A DNA stretch of 42,388 nucleotides, taken from NCBI GenBank assembly GCA_023231475.1, contig JALJEE010001592.1, forward strand, positions 1-42,388, read 5' to 3'. Position numbers and translations under genes: made by a program. The notes under the pieces are model-generated. The model ran no database searches and was not told the origin of the DNA. It saw only the letters and a program-made list of their open reading frames with translations. The stretch comes from Seison nebaliae (lineage: Eukaryota > Rotifera > Pararotatoria > Seisonacea > Seisonidae). Position 1 is the first letter of the stretch. Each line of letters starts with the position of its first letter. Shown piece after piece: positions 24,821-36,900 of the stretch.

Positions 24821-26686
24821 GTAAAACCCGAAACTCGAGAAATTAATTGGGAACATACTTATCTTAAATAAAAATTTCTGTTAAACAACTTCCTCATAAC
24901 GAAGTATAAGTCAAGATAATTGTACAATGACCTTGCCATTCAGGATGGAGATAAAACATATTCTTCAGATGCAATATTGATTCCATTTCACTGACTGTAA
25001 TCAATTGGGTAAATTTATAATTGATAATTTTGAATTTATTGAAGGAACTTCCTTCAAAGGGGGGGTTTATGAAAATTTACTTGTTCTCCTTTGAAATATT
25101 TAGTAAAGACAACTAAAAAAGTAAGCTAAAACTAGAGGGATGGATAGAAAATAGTGATAGGAATTGAATTATTTACGAAAGTGAATCTTCAGGGAAATTA
25201 AGATCAAATAAGATAAACTTCCATATACTCGGAAGGAAGATTGTGGCGGATACAGTCCGAGATTGTGGTGACAAGAAACATATAGCGATTGATGATCAAC
25301 AACAGATAATCTCCTTTGTACATGTTGAGAAGATAAATTCGAATTATTCATCTCTTACTTACTAGTACTCATGCCAGAATGAACTAGGGAATTTCATAGA
25401 ATTATGAACATGAAGTTTGTTCTTCCTACAAATACACTTCATTTTGTTGTTGTAGACAGAAAGTCATTTTCAATTACGACCCATTCATCCAAATTCAAGA
25501 TAAGAAAAAACTTAAGCTGAAAATAGGATATACTGTGAAGTTAATATATGTAATATTACTTAAAGTAGGTACCGGAATAGGTGCATTGTTCATGAAATAG
25601 TTTTGTGCGACCCTTAACAAAATTATTAATAATGTTTTGTTTGCCATTGTTTGGCATAATCCAATTAAAGTATTTTAACATCATCCAACACACAGAACAT
25701 ACATAACAATCATAAACAAGCCGAGTGTCGAAATGTGGGCAACGAAGGAACAATAAGAATTTATTTGGAAACTAATTTGTTTACAAACTACAAACATTTT
25801 CTTTTACAAACATTACATCAACATGATTTGCTCACCTTCATAATTTGTGTCCGTCTCTATTCAACCATCAAATAATCTAGTTAATAAATGTTCTTGCTTC
25901 GTTCTATCATGGATTGGTGTCGTTCGATGACGGGAAACTGAATAAACTGCATTTATTGAATTTTCATGTAAGTGTAAATATAATATCCTCTAATAATAAT
26001 AATAATGATAATAATAATGATAATAATTTTCGTACATTTACGATCAATCTACCTCGGAAACGGAAAGAAGAAGAAGCATAGAACGAACATTTAAAAAAAA
26101 GTCGAACTGAATGAAAAATATTTCAGGAGGAAAAAGTTTCCTTCTAAAAATGAACAGAACTCTCGAACCCCAAGTAGGTTTGACACGCAAATAATAGAGC
26201 GAATTTCTAACGATTATGAAACTTAGAAATGTTCGCACTTTTATTTATTATTTTTATTTCTACTTCTGTTTTTTTTTAATATCAATCAGGTTAGTGCACT
26301 AAAAGTTGATGATATTGGACAAATTAATTTTTATTAAAAATCTTTCATGACTCTGTTAAAAAATAAAACTCATAAAATTCTGTGTAGGACATTCTCGACG
26401 AAATTGCCTCTCATCAATTCAAACTAATAAAAAAAATATTCAGTTATAATTTCCGTTTCCGTTTCATGCTCGTAAATATTACATGTAATCTTTTCGGGAT
26501 TTTATTGGAACAAAAAGTCTTGTTCTCCTATTATTACCAGACACATTGGATATTATGTAAAGATTTAGGAGATTATATGGAAAAAACATTTATTATTGAG
26601 GAAGAATATACAAAAGTTCATTAATTTGCAAAAATGGAAAATAAGAACAAATATGATTTGTTATGATTCAGAAAGAAGAGGAATTG
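24821..26686. other. Intergenic interval with a TAA-rich microsatellite
   Basis: About 1.9 kb with no supported gene. A minus-strand open stretch at 25169-25351 (MNNSNLSSQHVQRRLSVV...) has coding-like composition but no family match and no partner exon that I could connect. The 3' end of the GH31-like gene lies at the right side: its minus-strand AATAAA is at 26594-26589, about 93 nt after the stop codon. Confidence 0.45.
25991..26027. repeat. TAA/TGA-type microsatellite
   Basis: Short run of TAA units interrupted by TGA units, in non-coding DNA. Confidence 0.85.
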
Positions 26687-29600
26687 TTAATCGGTTAGAC
26701 TAAATTGTATGATGGTATCTTTAGCATCCATATCTATCTCGGATAACTTATAGTAAGATAAAGTTAACTCAAATGCCTAAAAAAATAGATAGAAGGTCAG
26801 TTGAAATGAAAACACTTAACTTTCTTTGCTTCATTCCATGTATCAGTAGATAAGTAATCTCTCCGATTATTGTTAACCTTCATCCATAATGGTCGTTTCG
26901 GAAATCCATAAATTGTAATAGAATCATAATTGACATGGGTAGTTATCATCTCCTTACTCACCATGTGTAATTCAAACAAATATTTCTAAAATTATTCAAA
27001 AAATAATTTTTTTAATTTTTAAAAATTAAAATTTTCGAAAACTTTTCCTTCAACCGGTTTAAATTGATAAGTAATAAAACGATAATTATCGGATGACATA
27101 ACTTTCATAAAAACGAATGAAACAGAATATTTAAAAGGAGAAAAGAAACTTGCTGAATCGCCGTTATCGAAGAAGAAACAACCTTTCGCAATCATTTTTT
27201 CATTAAGCGCAATTATAATCAAAAGTTTTTGAGATTTCAAAAGTTCGATTGGTGTTGACCTCTTCACGTTTTTCTTTCCTGCAGATCGTTTCGGTCGATC
27301 AGGATACGTATATGTTTCTTCTCCTCCAACAATATTGATCATTTGAGAACCTCTTCCACCTTTACTGTGACTAAAATTTAAGTGGAATATTAAATGTCAA
27401 TGGAATGTTTACAAGAAGAAAAATTCAAAACAAATTTATTGGAAATCTCAATCGAGATTTATCATTATCATCTAAAATTGCTTGATTTTGGAGACTAGGA
27501 ATTTCCTGAATTGAACTCATTATAATGATCGATCCACTTTTCATAAATACGATCATTCGATTTATATCAACAATATCGATTCGTTGTTGATGGTTCGAAT
27601 GATCGATATCATATCTCAAAACATTATGCAAATCATACCAGGTACCTTTGGGTAGATAAAATAATCGTCGTTTTGCTCTCTATCTCTGATATTTAGAATT
27701 AAGAAGTTAAGAAAATGAGAAACCGGTTCGAGTATCGGAACAATTAATAATGATTCTCCTAACATCCATTCATCATCGATGTCAAAAACGGTTGTTTCAT
27801 TTGGATAACTTGTGATTTGAAGAAATTTTATTATTTTTAATTTGATAAATTTTTCAACTTTACCCAAATCGGTCTCATTATCATATCACCATATTGATGT
27901 GACAACCAATAAAGTGTGTAGATGTGATTGATTAACGACACTCGCCATTCAACTGCATCGACCATACTACTTCTGTATGGTTCTTCAAAAGACGCAGGAT
28001 CATGTCTCTATTAATGTAGAAATTTAAATTTGAGAAAAAATAAAAAGAACTTGATCGACTTCATAATAATAATTCCTAAAAATCGGCATAAAAGCAGCGG
28101 CTTGCATCCATCTCGTACACAATTCAGGATCGACATTTACACCGTACGATCCACAAACATCTGAACCGACTGCACTGAATCCGAACAATGAGAATTCCAT
28201 GGACAAAATGATGGATTGACGGAAATCCTTCCAGGATGATTTGAGATTGTCGATAATTTTACCTGCATATTTCCCCGTACCTAAAAATGCGGATCTGGTG
28301 AAGAGTGTGGTCCGATTGACTGATATGGCTCGAACAGCACTAGTAATTTTTGAGATATGTTTGAAAATTATTTTAAAAAACTTGAAAGTTTGTTCACTCA
28401 TCGCATGACCATAATATCCGATAATATTAGCAAAATAGGAGAGATGCAATCTCGCATCCATACAAACGGATCCATGATAAAATATCTTCCTGTCAACTTT
28501 CTCAAAACTTATTAATATTAGAATGAGGAATCTATTCTCAACTTGGATTATATGGCGGTTCGTTATACTTCGAATATGAACAATATGATTCGTTTTTCAT
28601 GTAAGCATCGACAGTTGGTTCATTCTTATTCTAAAAGATTTATGGAAATTAATTAATTATGAATAAATTAAATAAAAAATAAATATATTTTATGGAATGA
28701 AAAAAGAAACCATATATAATCCACCCAACGAGCTTAATGTGGATAATTCAAGAAGGGAATTCATAATTTGTTTTAAAACTTCGGGATGTGTATAATCCAC
28801 TAGATTACTTTCCGGTTCATCCGTTTCTTTTCCCTAAAAAAAATATAAAAATATTTATAAGAAATGTCAAATAGATTAAAGTAAACTGGAATGGATATAG
28901 CAATTGGTTTGAAATTGTCGAGAATCCATAATTTATCAGGAGCCTCCAAATTTATCCAAGGAGCATATGGTTGGTGACCAACTGGACTGACCGGTAATTG
29001 AGGTACCTAAAAAAGTTCAATTTGAAAATCATGATTAATCATTCAATTTTAAGTTGGAAAAAATTTTTCCAACAATTTCAATTACCATTCGAGTGCCATT
29101 CTTTAGAAGATTATTACTCACTGAATTGAATTTTTTATATTCTTCGCCAACTGTATAAACATATATTCCATTTCTCGCTGTTTCCATTCCACAATGTAAT
29201 CCCGTCTTGAAAAATTTAGTATAAACAATTAATAACGAAAAAATTGAGAGTAACTATTCTTACTCCACTTCTCACATTTTCATCATAGACTTCCGCTAAA
29301 TAAGTGAGATTTTTGTAATAAGCATGTCCCATTTGGAAACCGATGGACCAGAGAGCTGGCATCATCGGATATCCGATAACACGATGGAATTCTTGTAGAG
29401 CTGATTTTGGACAATTTCCCATAATAATAATTATATCTAATATTCCACCCAATGTTCTCCAAGTAACTGATCTTTTCCTCGCATTTTGACTCAAAGTCAC
29501 ATCTTTTAAATCAATTAAAATTAATTTATTTCATTTAATTTTAAAAGATGAAAATTTTAATAATTCCAATTTTCATTTAATTTTAAAAGATGAAAATTTT

Positions 29601-31038
29601 AATAATTCGAATTTTCATTTAATTTTTTGAAGAAGAAAGAACCTTGAGCATTTGTATTTCTGAGAAAAACTATATGACTTGATCGATCTTCCTCCACCAC
29701 CAAATACATTGGAATGTGACTAAACAGTTCGTGATGATTCTACAAATGGAATTTCTCATGATGAATTACAAAGAATAATATGAACGATTCCATCAGAAAT
29801 TTTGTTATTTCCATTAGCAAAGATGGGCCATCTTTCTCGATTAAAAGGTAAATGATTCAATTTGGAATGTGCATGTTCACCAAAACCATAAAAACCAACA
29901 GCTGGGGGTAGTGATGTGGTGAATTCGTTAAATTGATCAGATAAAATAATTGGAGTATTTCTAGTATCGAATCTGATGGAATTGAATTCGTTTTATTTTA
30001 TAAATAAAAATTCCATGCTAACATAGTTGCATTGTTAGATAATCGACGAATTTCTATTTGAAACGGTTTTTCGATGATATTGATCGAATAATTAACATCT
30101 TCACTATGAAAGTCATTGTCGGGACTAATGGGATGTGGTACATGCCATCGATGTTTTATAAAAGACTTTGGGTTGTATCCTTCGATAACAACACGAATTC
30201 GATTATTACTTTGTTGTTCGATAAAAAATCTTCCTTTCTCATAATCGTTGATAGTGAATGATAATGGAATATTTAATCGATTGATTGTGCCCGAAATTTT
30301 TCGATGAGATTCATTCTTCATTGTATCGATTTCATATCCATAATTATTGGGATAAATACATCGAGGTAATGGATGAATGTTTTTTCCAGAATAATCTCGA
30401 TAATATTTCACTACATTCCCAATCCAACAACAACCACGACTAATACAAATATCTTCAGTTAATATATCGGGTGTTTTCGATTGTGAAGAATTTAATTTTA
30501 ATTCATAAATCTCCGAAAAATCAATAGCACAATCAACGAGAAGAGGATCAAAATCAGATATGGTAGAGACGGACGGACATTCTGGTATTTCCATTGGTCT
30601 TTTTTTCATTTTTATTAAGAAAACCGTCAACAATGTCACTCCTACGAGTAGGAGTACAATTAAAATTAACAACACTACCACAATCTTTCGATGATTTAAT
30701 AGCCACATATCAAACGAATTGACTTGTTTCGATTGACGTCGATTTTGTAATCGTTTATTATATAATTTGATTCGACGTTCACGGACAACTTTGGGTTCAT
30801 TTCGAGCACGAAAATTAAATGAACGATAAATTCTCTTTCTTTCTAATTCACTATCTAATTCGTGATCGAATGCTTCCGTCGCCGTTTTCGACGGAATAAT
30901 TATCGCTGTATCATACAAAACGTCATTTTCATCTTTTTCTTCTGTCATGGCAAATGTGTCAGACGAATGAACTGATATATTATTTCTATTTCTACCAGAA
31001 TTTAATTGAATTGAGTAAACAAATGGTTGTTTATTCAT
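26687..31038 (-). CDS. Membrane-anchored GH31 alpha-glucosidase-like protein, probably catalytically dead
   Basis: Exons: 31038-30023, 29972-29786, 29739-29643, 29502-29264, 29205-29086, 29006-28887, 28833-28711, 28630-28543, 28496-28382, 28339-28051, 28007-27859, 27808-27724, 27679-27432, 27370-27043, 26985-26821, 26776-26687 (1152 residues). A cytoplasmic N-terminus is followed by one membrane helix at about 119-142 (type II), then a P-type trefoil with six cysteines (154-230; CISRGCCW, PRCIYP). Next come the GH31 N-barrel (GFYGFGEH), the TIM barrel (VTWRTLGGILD, TRSAFLGTGKYAG, FRNYYYEVD) and C-terminal beta domains (YLPKGTWYDL, CFFFDNGDS). The layout is that of sucrase-isomaltase/acid glucosidase relatives. 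The nucleophile motif WIDMNE reads LYMNKNE (Asn635) and the acid/base GD reads DN (Asn733). The WNDxDYMD motif and the active-site His after RN are also gone. It may be a surface binding or scaffold protein. STK19 ends 90 bp upstream. Confidence 0.88.
29529..29627. repeat. 42-bp tandem repeat in an intron of the GH31-like gene
   Basis: Two copies of a 42-bp unit starting TTTCATTTAATTTTAAAAGA (29529-29570 and 29571-29612) differ at one position, followed by a partial third copy to about 29627. It lies wholly within the third intron and makes that intron longer than its neighbours. Confidence 0.9.
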
Positions 31039-31128
31039 CGAAAAGAGTTCTCTTATAAATTTATAGGAAAAAAGTGAAAAATTCTTTTATTTACAACCTC
31101 TAAAGAACGAGAGATAAGAAATTTATTA
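31039..31128 (-). promoter_or_regulatory. Very short spacer between STK19 stop and GH31-like start
   Basis: Only 90 bp separate two genes on the same strand. A minus-strand AATAAA (31091-31086, another at 31127-31122) can end the STK19 transcript; the GH31-like promoter or 5' UTR must therefore lie within or overlap the STK19 3' end, unless the two are co-transcribed. Confidence 0.5.
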
Positions 31129-32070
31129 TCATTTACTCATTCCCAACATGAATTTACTCGAGTAAATATTTCTATAAATCATATGGCTACCCACCATATC
31201 ATGAAATAAGAATTTATAATTGAAATATTTAGAATTGGCCGACTCGAACATATTTTCGAATTCCTAAAAAAAGAAACTTTTCTCGAAAAATTTCAGGTAA
31301 ATTTAACTTGTTCAGTAATTTCTTTAAATTGTTTCAATTTAATTAATTTGATAATAGTTTGTCGTAATTTAAATATTCTCTTAGAAATAGAACCCCATTG
31401 TGGTATTGTAATGGCATATTTTCCAGTGGAATACATTTGAATAAAACCATATTTCACCATAAGACTGAAAATAATATTAATTAAATTTTTTTTAAAATAA
31501 CTTTCTTTCCAATGGATTTATGTCGTGATTAAATAAATCCTGTTCCCTGACAAATATTTCACCATTTTTTAATTTTTTGAAAACATATTTTATTCTCTGA
31601 CACTATATAAATTCTCAAATAAAATTTAGAAGAAATTTAAAATAACTGATAATAATGATATAGTATCGGTGTTCAATAAATTTTGTAATTTTTTATGAAT
31701 ATATTTCAAATAATCATTCGTTTTCATCAAAACGAAATATTTACCTTCTCCAACATTTACTTGGAAATGACGATATTTATCATCTTCTATTAATCTTTTC
31801 TGATACTGAAATATTTTCTTGGAAAAATAAAAAAATATTAACGATCGATTGTCGAATTAATGTGAGATTATTGTCAAAACAATTTAGTTGATGTTGAAGA
31901 ACAAAAGAAGGAAAATTGTCAATTTGACAAAGTTGTGAAATATCCTCAAAATTATTTTCAAAAATTTTCAAAGATTCATCTTCTATAAGAAAAATAATAG
32001 AAATTTAATTAATTAAATAACACCTGACCATTTAACGTCGACGGTTTCTGATGGATAAAAGATCCAGAAT
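31129..32070 (-). CDS. STK19: STK19 homologue (winged-helix DNA repair factor), start unresolved
   Basis: Human STK19, named as a kinase, is now understood as a DNA-binding winged-helix protein of transcription-coupled repair in the nucleus. Exons that keep one frame: about 32070-32024 (start unclear), 31982-31843, 31805-31647, 31602-31502, 31464-31308, 31263-31129. Recognisable matches are FPSFVLQHQL to human LPPIVLRSQV; the block KYAITIPQWGSISKRIFKLR plus QTIIKLIKLKQFKEI to the human GSWWLAVPGAGRFIKYFVKG region; and KFLFHDMVGSHMIYR to TYHVHDLIGAQLVDC. The first exon reads ...FPSKFWIFYPSETVDVKWS and stays open to a stop near 32075 without an ATG in frame, so a tiny initiator exon further right is probably missing. 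It is divergent from EXOSC8 and tandem with the GH31-like gene. Overall identity is low but the order of conserved blocks is right. Confidence 0.75.
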
Positions 32071-32075
32071 TTACT

Positions 32076-32220
32076 TGGAAATATGTCATTGATTTTCCAT
32101 CAAAATTTATCATTTACATTTCGTTTTTTTCTCGAATGAAATTCATTTATGAATGATGAAACCATTTTTCAAATTTGAAATTCTTTATCAAAAAGATTTT
32201 TTGGCTGAAGAAAAAAATAA
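32076..32220. promoter_or_regulatory. Probable bidirectional promoter between STK19 and EXOSC8
   Basis: The two genes are transcribed away from each other and at most about 150 bp separate their coding starts, so promoters and 5' UTRs must share this AT-rich strip. No TATA box or known factor site is clear enough to call. Part of the STK19 5' end may also lie here. Confidence 0.5.
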
Positions 32221-33560
32221 ATGGCAAATTTTTTAAAGTTTCAATTTTATTTAGAAAGAAATATTTGAAATTTCTAATTTATCAGATTAGCAAATGAGAA
32301 GGAATATCTTCAATTATTTCTAGTTTGTCTTTTGAATAAATTTTAGGAAAATTTTATTTTTAATTTCGTAGAAAGAGAATTGTCGTTTAGATGGACGTGA
32401 GTTATTGGAGAGACGTAACTTCATAGGAAAAAAATCTTTTATTTCAACAGCCGATGGATCTTCTTTAATTAGAAGTGGTAACAACGTCGTTTGTTGTGGA
32501 ATAAAGGCAGTTATTTTTGAGTTAATGTGAATTTTTTTATAAAAAATTTTGATAAGGAATTTCATGAAATGTCAATGCAGAAAATTAATGGAGGACTTAT
32601 TGGTTTTATTTACTATAAATTTTTCTTTTTAATTATTATCCAAAACTTTAAGTTCCAAACGTTGAATTTTCTTCTCAATGTTCGAAAAGATATTATGGAA
32701 ATTTACCATCAGCTTATTCTCAATATTTGACGAAAGAATTAAATTTAATTTTGAAAAAGTTGTTTTATGATTTTCATTCTCTTTTATTTTTATTCTTCAG
32801 ATTTGAAGTAGCTACTTCGCCCAACCTCACCATAATTTCCCAACGATTATTTTGGTGTTTATACATCGATGTTAACGTGATAAGTCATGATGGAAATATC
32901 TTTGATATCATTCTATTATCAGCATTAACTGCCTTGAACAATTGTTAGAATTTCTTGAAAATTTTCCATAAATTTCTCTTTTCTAATTGGAAAATTTAGT
33001 GGAATTACCGACTATAAATATCGATAAAGACCATTTGGAAACATTGGAATTGGATGACGAAGGTGATAATGTAGAGATTAATAATTTGCCGTCTTTAAAA
33101 AATATTTCGGTGGATGAGAAAAGGAAATGGAAATTACTTCCATCAAACGACAAAATGCCAATTTTGATTTCATTCACTATAATTGGAAAGTTCTTGTGAT
33201 ATTATCAAATTTTCTCAATTTCTTCCATAATTTTTTAGTGATCGTGCTTTATTTGATACAACGGAAGACGAAGAAAATATAATTTGTTCATTAGCGACAG
33301 GATCAATATCATCTACTTCCATCGCTAGTTATCAAGATTTATCTCTAAATTTCTTTCGAGTTTTCACAATTAATAACGAGAAGAATGTGGAAGTTTTTCA
33401 TTCGTTTGAATATTTCGGTTTGAAATTTTGTTCTTTCTGAATCATTCTTATTCTATTCAAAGGACGATATAATATCAGTGAGAGTTATAGCAAACAACTT
33501 ATCAATTTAGCATTGAAATCAGCGACAGAAATCAGAAAGGAAATTTTGGAAGAATCTTAA
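32221..33560 (+). CDS. EXOSC8: Exosome complex subunit RRP43/EXOSC8
   Basis: A RNase PH-like ring subunit of the RNA exosome (3'-to-5' RNA processing and decay, nucleus and cytoplasm); eukaryotic ring subunits of this type are structural, not catalytic. Exons: 32221-32237, 32286-32322, 32372-32509, 32557-32602, 32653-32758, 32801-32943, 33000-33189, 33239-33417, 33463-33560, giving 317 residues with all phases consistent. Matches to human EXOSC8 run throughout: EYLQLFLKENCRLDGRELLE, STADGSSLIRSGNNVVCCGI, VPNVEFSSQCSKRYYG, WCLYIDVNVISHDGNIFD, and a C-terminal ATGSI followed by a helical tail. The start ATG opens a 17-nt first coding exon (MANFLK). It is somewhat longer than human (276), partly through an acidic insert (LELDDEGDNVEINNLP) after the strand LPTINID. 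AATAAA signals follow at 33662 and 33693. STK19 is divergent upstream; thrombospondin converges downstream. Confidence 0.92.
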
Positions 33561-33972
33561 ATTTTTTTGTATTATTTTCTGTTTCTATGAAATTTGTTAA
33601 ATTTAATTCTCTTGTATTACGAAAGTTGTAAATGATTGCTCTTTTAATATAGGGAAATATAAATAAAAAAAAAGAAAATCTGATTTACTTTGAATAAAAT
33701 AGAGAAATTGTTTGAGGTGAAATGAAGAAGGATTGAATGGAAATTTTACAAAAAGAAATGTTTAGAAGCAAAATAATCACAACAACGCTTTTAAATAACT
33801 TGGAGAGATGAGGAAAATGAATTTACAAATTATTTTTTAGAGATTGATTGTTGACCGGGAAATGAAAATTTTTCCAAAAAAAATTTGTCCAACTTCTTTG
33901 TTCGATGAGAAGAAATCAGCTTGGAGAAAGGAGGAACATATAACCGAAAAGTTAATAAATGAAACATTTTCT
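33561..33972. other. Convergent 3' intergenic spacer
   Basis: About 410 bp between the stop codons of EXOSC8 (plus) and thrombospondin (minus). It holds plus-strand AATAAA signals for EXOSC8 (33662-33667 and 33693-33698). I could not pick out a clear minus-strand signal for thrombospondin. Confidence 0.6.
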
Positions 33973-36900
33973 TTAATCGTCCAGACAACGATAATCGAGA
34001 TTTGAGAATGTGACTTTTTCTTGGGCGAAAGTAAAGAATCCAATACGACCGCCAGAATATGATTTATCTCTAATTATTCCCGTATCGACCACAACGTTTC
34101 TATTACCGTCGATGATGGTGAATTGTATTGTACCTAAATCTGATCGATGTTCTAATTTCCATCTATATGGAGTAAACGATTTCCATCCAACTTCGTTTTT
34201 ATCGTGATATAATAATTGAGTCTAATAGAAAGTTTTGTCAATTTTGTAAAATTATAAAAAAGGAATTAAAACTTGATGAATGACACTTTCAGTATTCCAA
34301 ATTGAATTTCTTAATAAGCCACTTCGACCAGTTGTCGAATTAATTTTTTTTATATGTAAACCTGGTCGTGCTACAGCTCTGGAGAAATGGAAGATGTTGA
34401 ATAAGAAGAAATTTAAAAATCAAACCTAAATGGAGTGGACATCCAAAATGTTTGTGATTGTTGATGTGCATTATTCTTTTTCCATTCAATTAAATAAAAT
34501 CGATTTATCGATTCGAAAGAAAAGACTATTCCAATAAAATCATCATCCAAAACTGAATTGATTTGAAGCGTTCCAGAAAATTCCACATTTTCCATTGCCA
34601 CATTTAACAATAAAATATTTGCATCACTTTTCACTTCCTGAATTTGTCAAACAAAAAATAAAGTTTTGAATAAATATAATAAAAATTTAACTTGATAAGC
34701 TTCTTTACCGTTAGCTGGTATGATCCATTTGGGAAGGACGTCAATATTTCGATCGAGTAAAACGATTTGATGATTGAAACTGACATTCACTTTGGAGATG
34801 GTTGAATCTCTTGGACAAACATCAGAAATGTCAGGAACTCCGTCACTATCGAAATCGACTTCACAAGCGTCACCAATTCCATTTCCATCTGTATCAGTTT
34901 GATCGGGATTATAAACAAATTGACAATTATCTTCAACATCTTTTATTCCATCATTATCGTCATCGTCATCACAATCGTCACCTTTTCCATCTTTATCGTG
35001 ATCTTTCTGTAACGGATTGCTGATGAATGGACAATTGTCTTTGAAGTATTCGATTTGATCGCCATCTTTCCAAATTAAATTTTCATAATCTTGTAAATCT
35101 GTATTGTTCGTTTGTAGAGTTGTCGATTTTCCTACAGTATCACAAGAATCACCAATTCCGTTTCCATTTGTATCAATCTTTTTTTAAATAATTATAAAAT
35201 AGAAATAAATGTTTTAGAAATGAACTTGTAATTTATTTGTTTTAAATGGACAATTGTCACAATAATCTCCAATTCCATCACCATCAGTATCCGTTTGATT
35301 CTTATTGGAGATCATTGGGCAATTATCCTCATAATTCTTCAAACCGTCTCCATCAATATCATCATCACAATAATCACCAATATTGTCTTGATCCATATCC
35401 GTTTGTTCGGCATTATATAATGATGGACAATTATCACAAACATCACCAAAACCATCATTATCAGCATCTAATTGATCTTCATTGGCCATATACACACAAT
35501 TATCCTAAATCCAAATATTAATTTAATTTAATCTTCTCAATCTACTAACTACTTCGTTCTTGATACCGTCATTATCAACATCGTCATCACAAACATCACC
35601 CACACCATCTTTATCGATATCTTCTTGTCCACTGTTCGGCATATTCAAACAATTGTCTGGTACACAATCTAGGACATCTGCTGGACATTTATCAGGAATT
35701 CCATCTAAATCTATATCGATTTCACACCATTCACCACTACCAGCACTGCCGATTCCACACTGGAATAATTAAGAGAAATTTAAAAAAGAAGAAAATTCTA
35801 TTGTGGAACTTCGCATTTCTGAGAGATGATAAAAGAGTTCCTATCATAAATCGTTACACAAGAAGCATCATCCGCACAAATTTGATCCGTCTCATTACAA
35901 TATCGTTTCATATCTACACAACGACCATCTAAAGTTCTTTCATATTCCTCAAAGCAATCTCCACATTCATATGAACCCTAAAACATGAACATTTAACATA
36001 CTTACATTAGTATTCGAATGAAATTGAACTTCCATGTTTATACAAATAGAATTTTTCGTACAATTATTTGAAGTGACGTTCAAGCATTCGTTTATATCTA
36101 TACATTTATGTTGGGTAATATATTGGCCAAATTCGGTCGTTTCGTGCTTAACGTCAGCACTATAACCCAAAGGACAGGGACCACATTCGAAAGTGCGATA
36201 ACTATTTTTACATTCTACCTTCGAATCACACGGACTCCAACCACTTTCACACTAAACAGCAATCGAGTCAATTACAAGAAAATATTACAAGACAAATAAT
36301 TAAACTTCATCAATATCTTCACAATTCGAACCGTCGCCTTGGAGACCGATTGGACAATTGCCACAACTATAAGTTGTTCGATTTGATCTATAATCATAAA
36401 CATCTCTACATTCTACATCGACAAAACAAGGATTATCTTTACACAAAATTGATGTACACTCAACACCATCACCAGTATATCGTTCAGGACATTCTCCACA
36501 TTTCACTATTCCTTCATCATCCATCGAACATGTCACTCCATTGAAACATTTTATATCGTCACATGTTAAAACTTTCGACGTAGTTGTAGTAATATCAGTT
36601 GTTGTTTCTTCGGTTGTTGTTGTTGTTGTGGTTGGAAGTGTAGTACTAATAGTGGTAATAGTCGAAGGAGTACTCTTTTTTTTAATAATATCAGAATTAC
36701 CAGTTGATGGTTTCAAATTGGCATAAGTTCTATCGGAAAACTTTTCACATATCTTTCCGTCGCCAGTTAATCCGGTGGGACATTTGCCACATTTAAAACT
36801 TGTTCCATGAACGAAACATGTGACGTCTTTGAAACACGGATTAGGTATACAAGGCGAATTGGCCAGATATTTCATGACGGAATCATCTGTCAAACCGACG

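Noticed and set aside
25169-25351. Minus-strand 60-codon frame as a first coding exon
   Set aside because: No downstream exon, family match or convincing donor could be connected. It remains only a possibility.
26150-26185. tRNA gene on the minus strand, from a GGGTTCGA box-B-like match
   Set aside because: The bases after the match do not complete box B, there is no box A at the right distance, and no cloverleaf can be drawn.
29053-29073. 21-bp palindrome (GTTGG...CCAAC) in a GH31-like intron
   Set aside because: It is a simple A/T-rich hairpin within an intron, with no evidence of a small RNA or regulatory role.
31129-32070. Protein kinase function for the STK19 homologue
   Set aside because: No kinase motifs (glycine loop, HRD, DFG) are present. 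The visible blocks match the winged-helix regions; the kinase name is historical.
34802-35772. His/Asp-like plus-strand frames opposite the thrombospondin type 3 repeats
   Set aside because: The repeated His-rich peptides are the mirror image of Asp/Asn codons (GAT/ATC) in the calcium-binding repeats.
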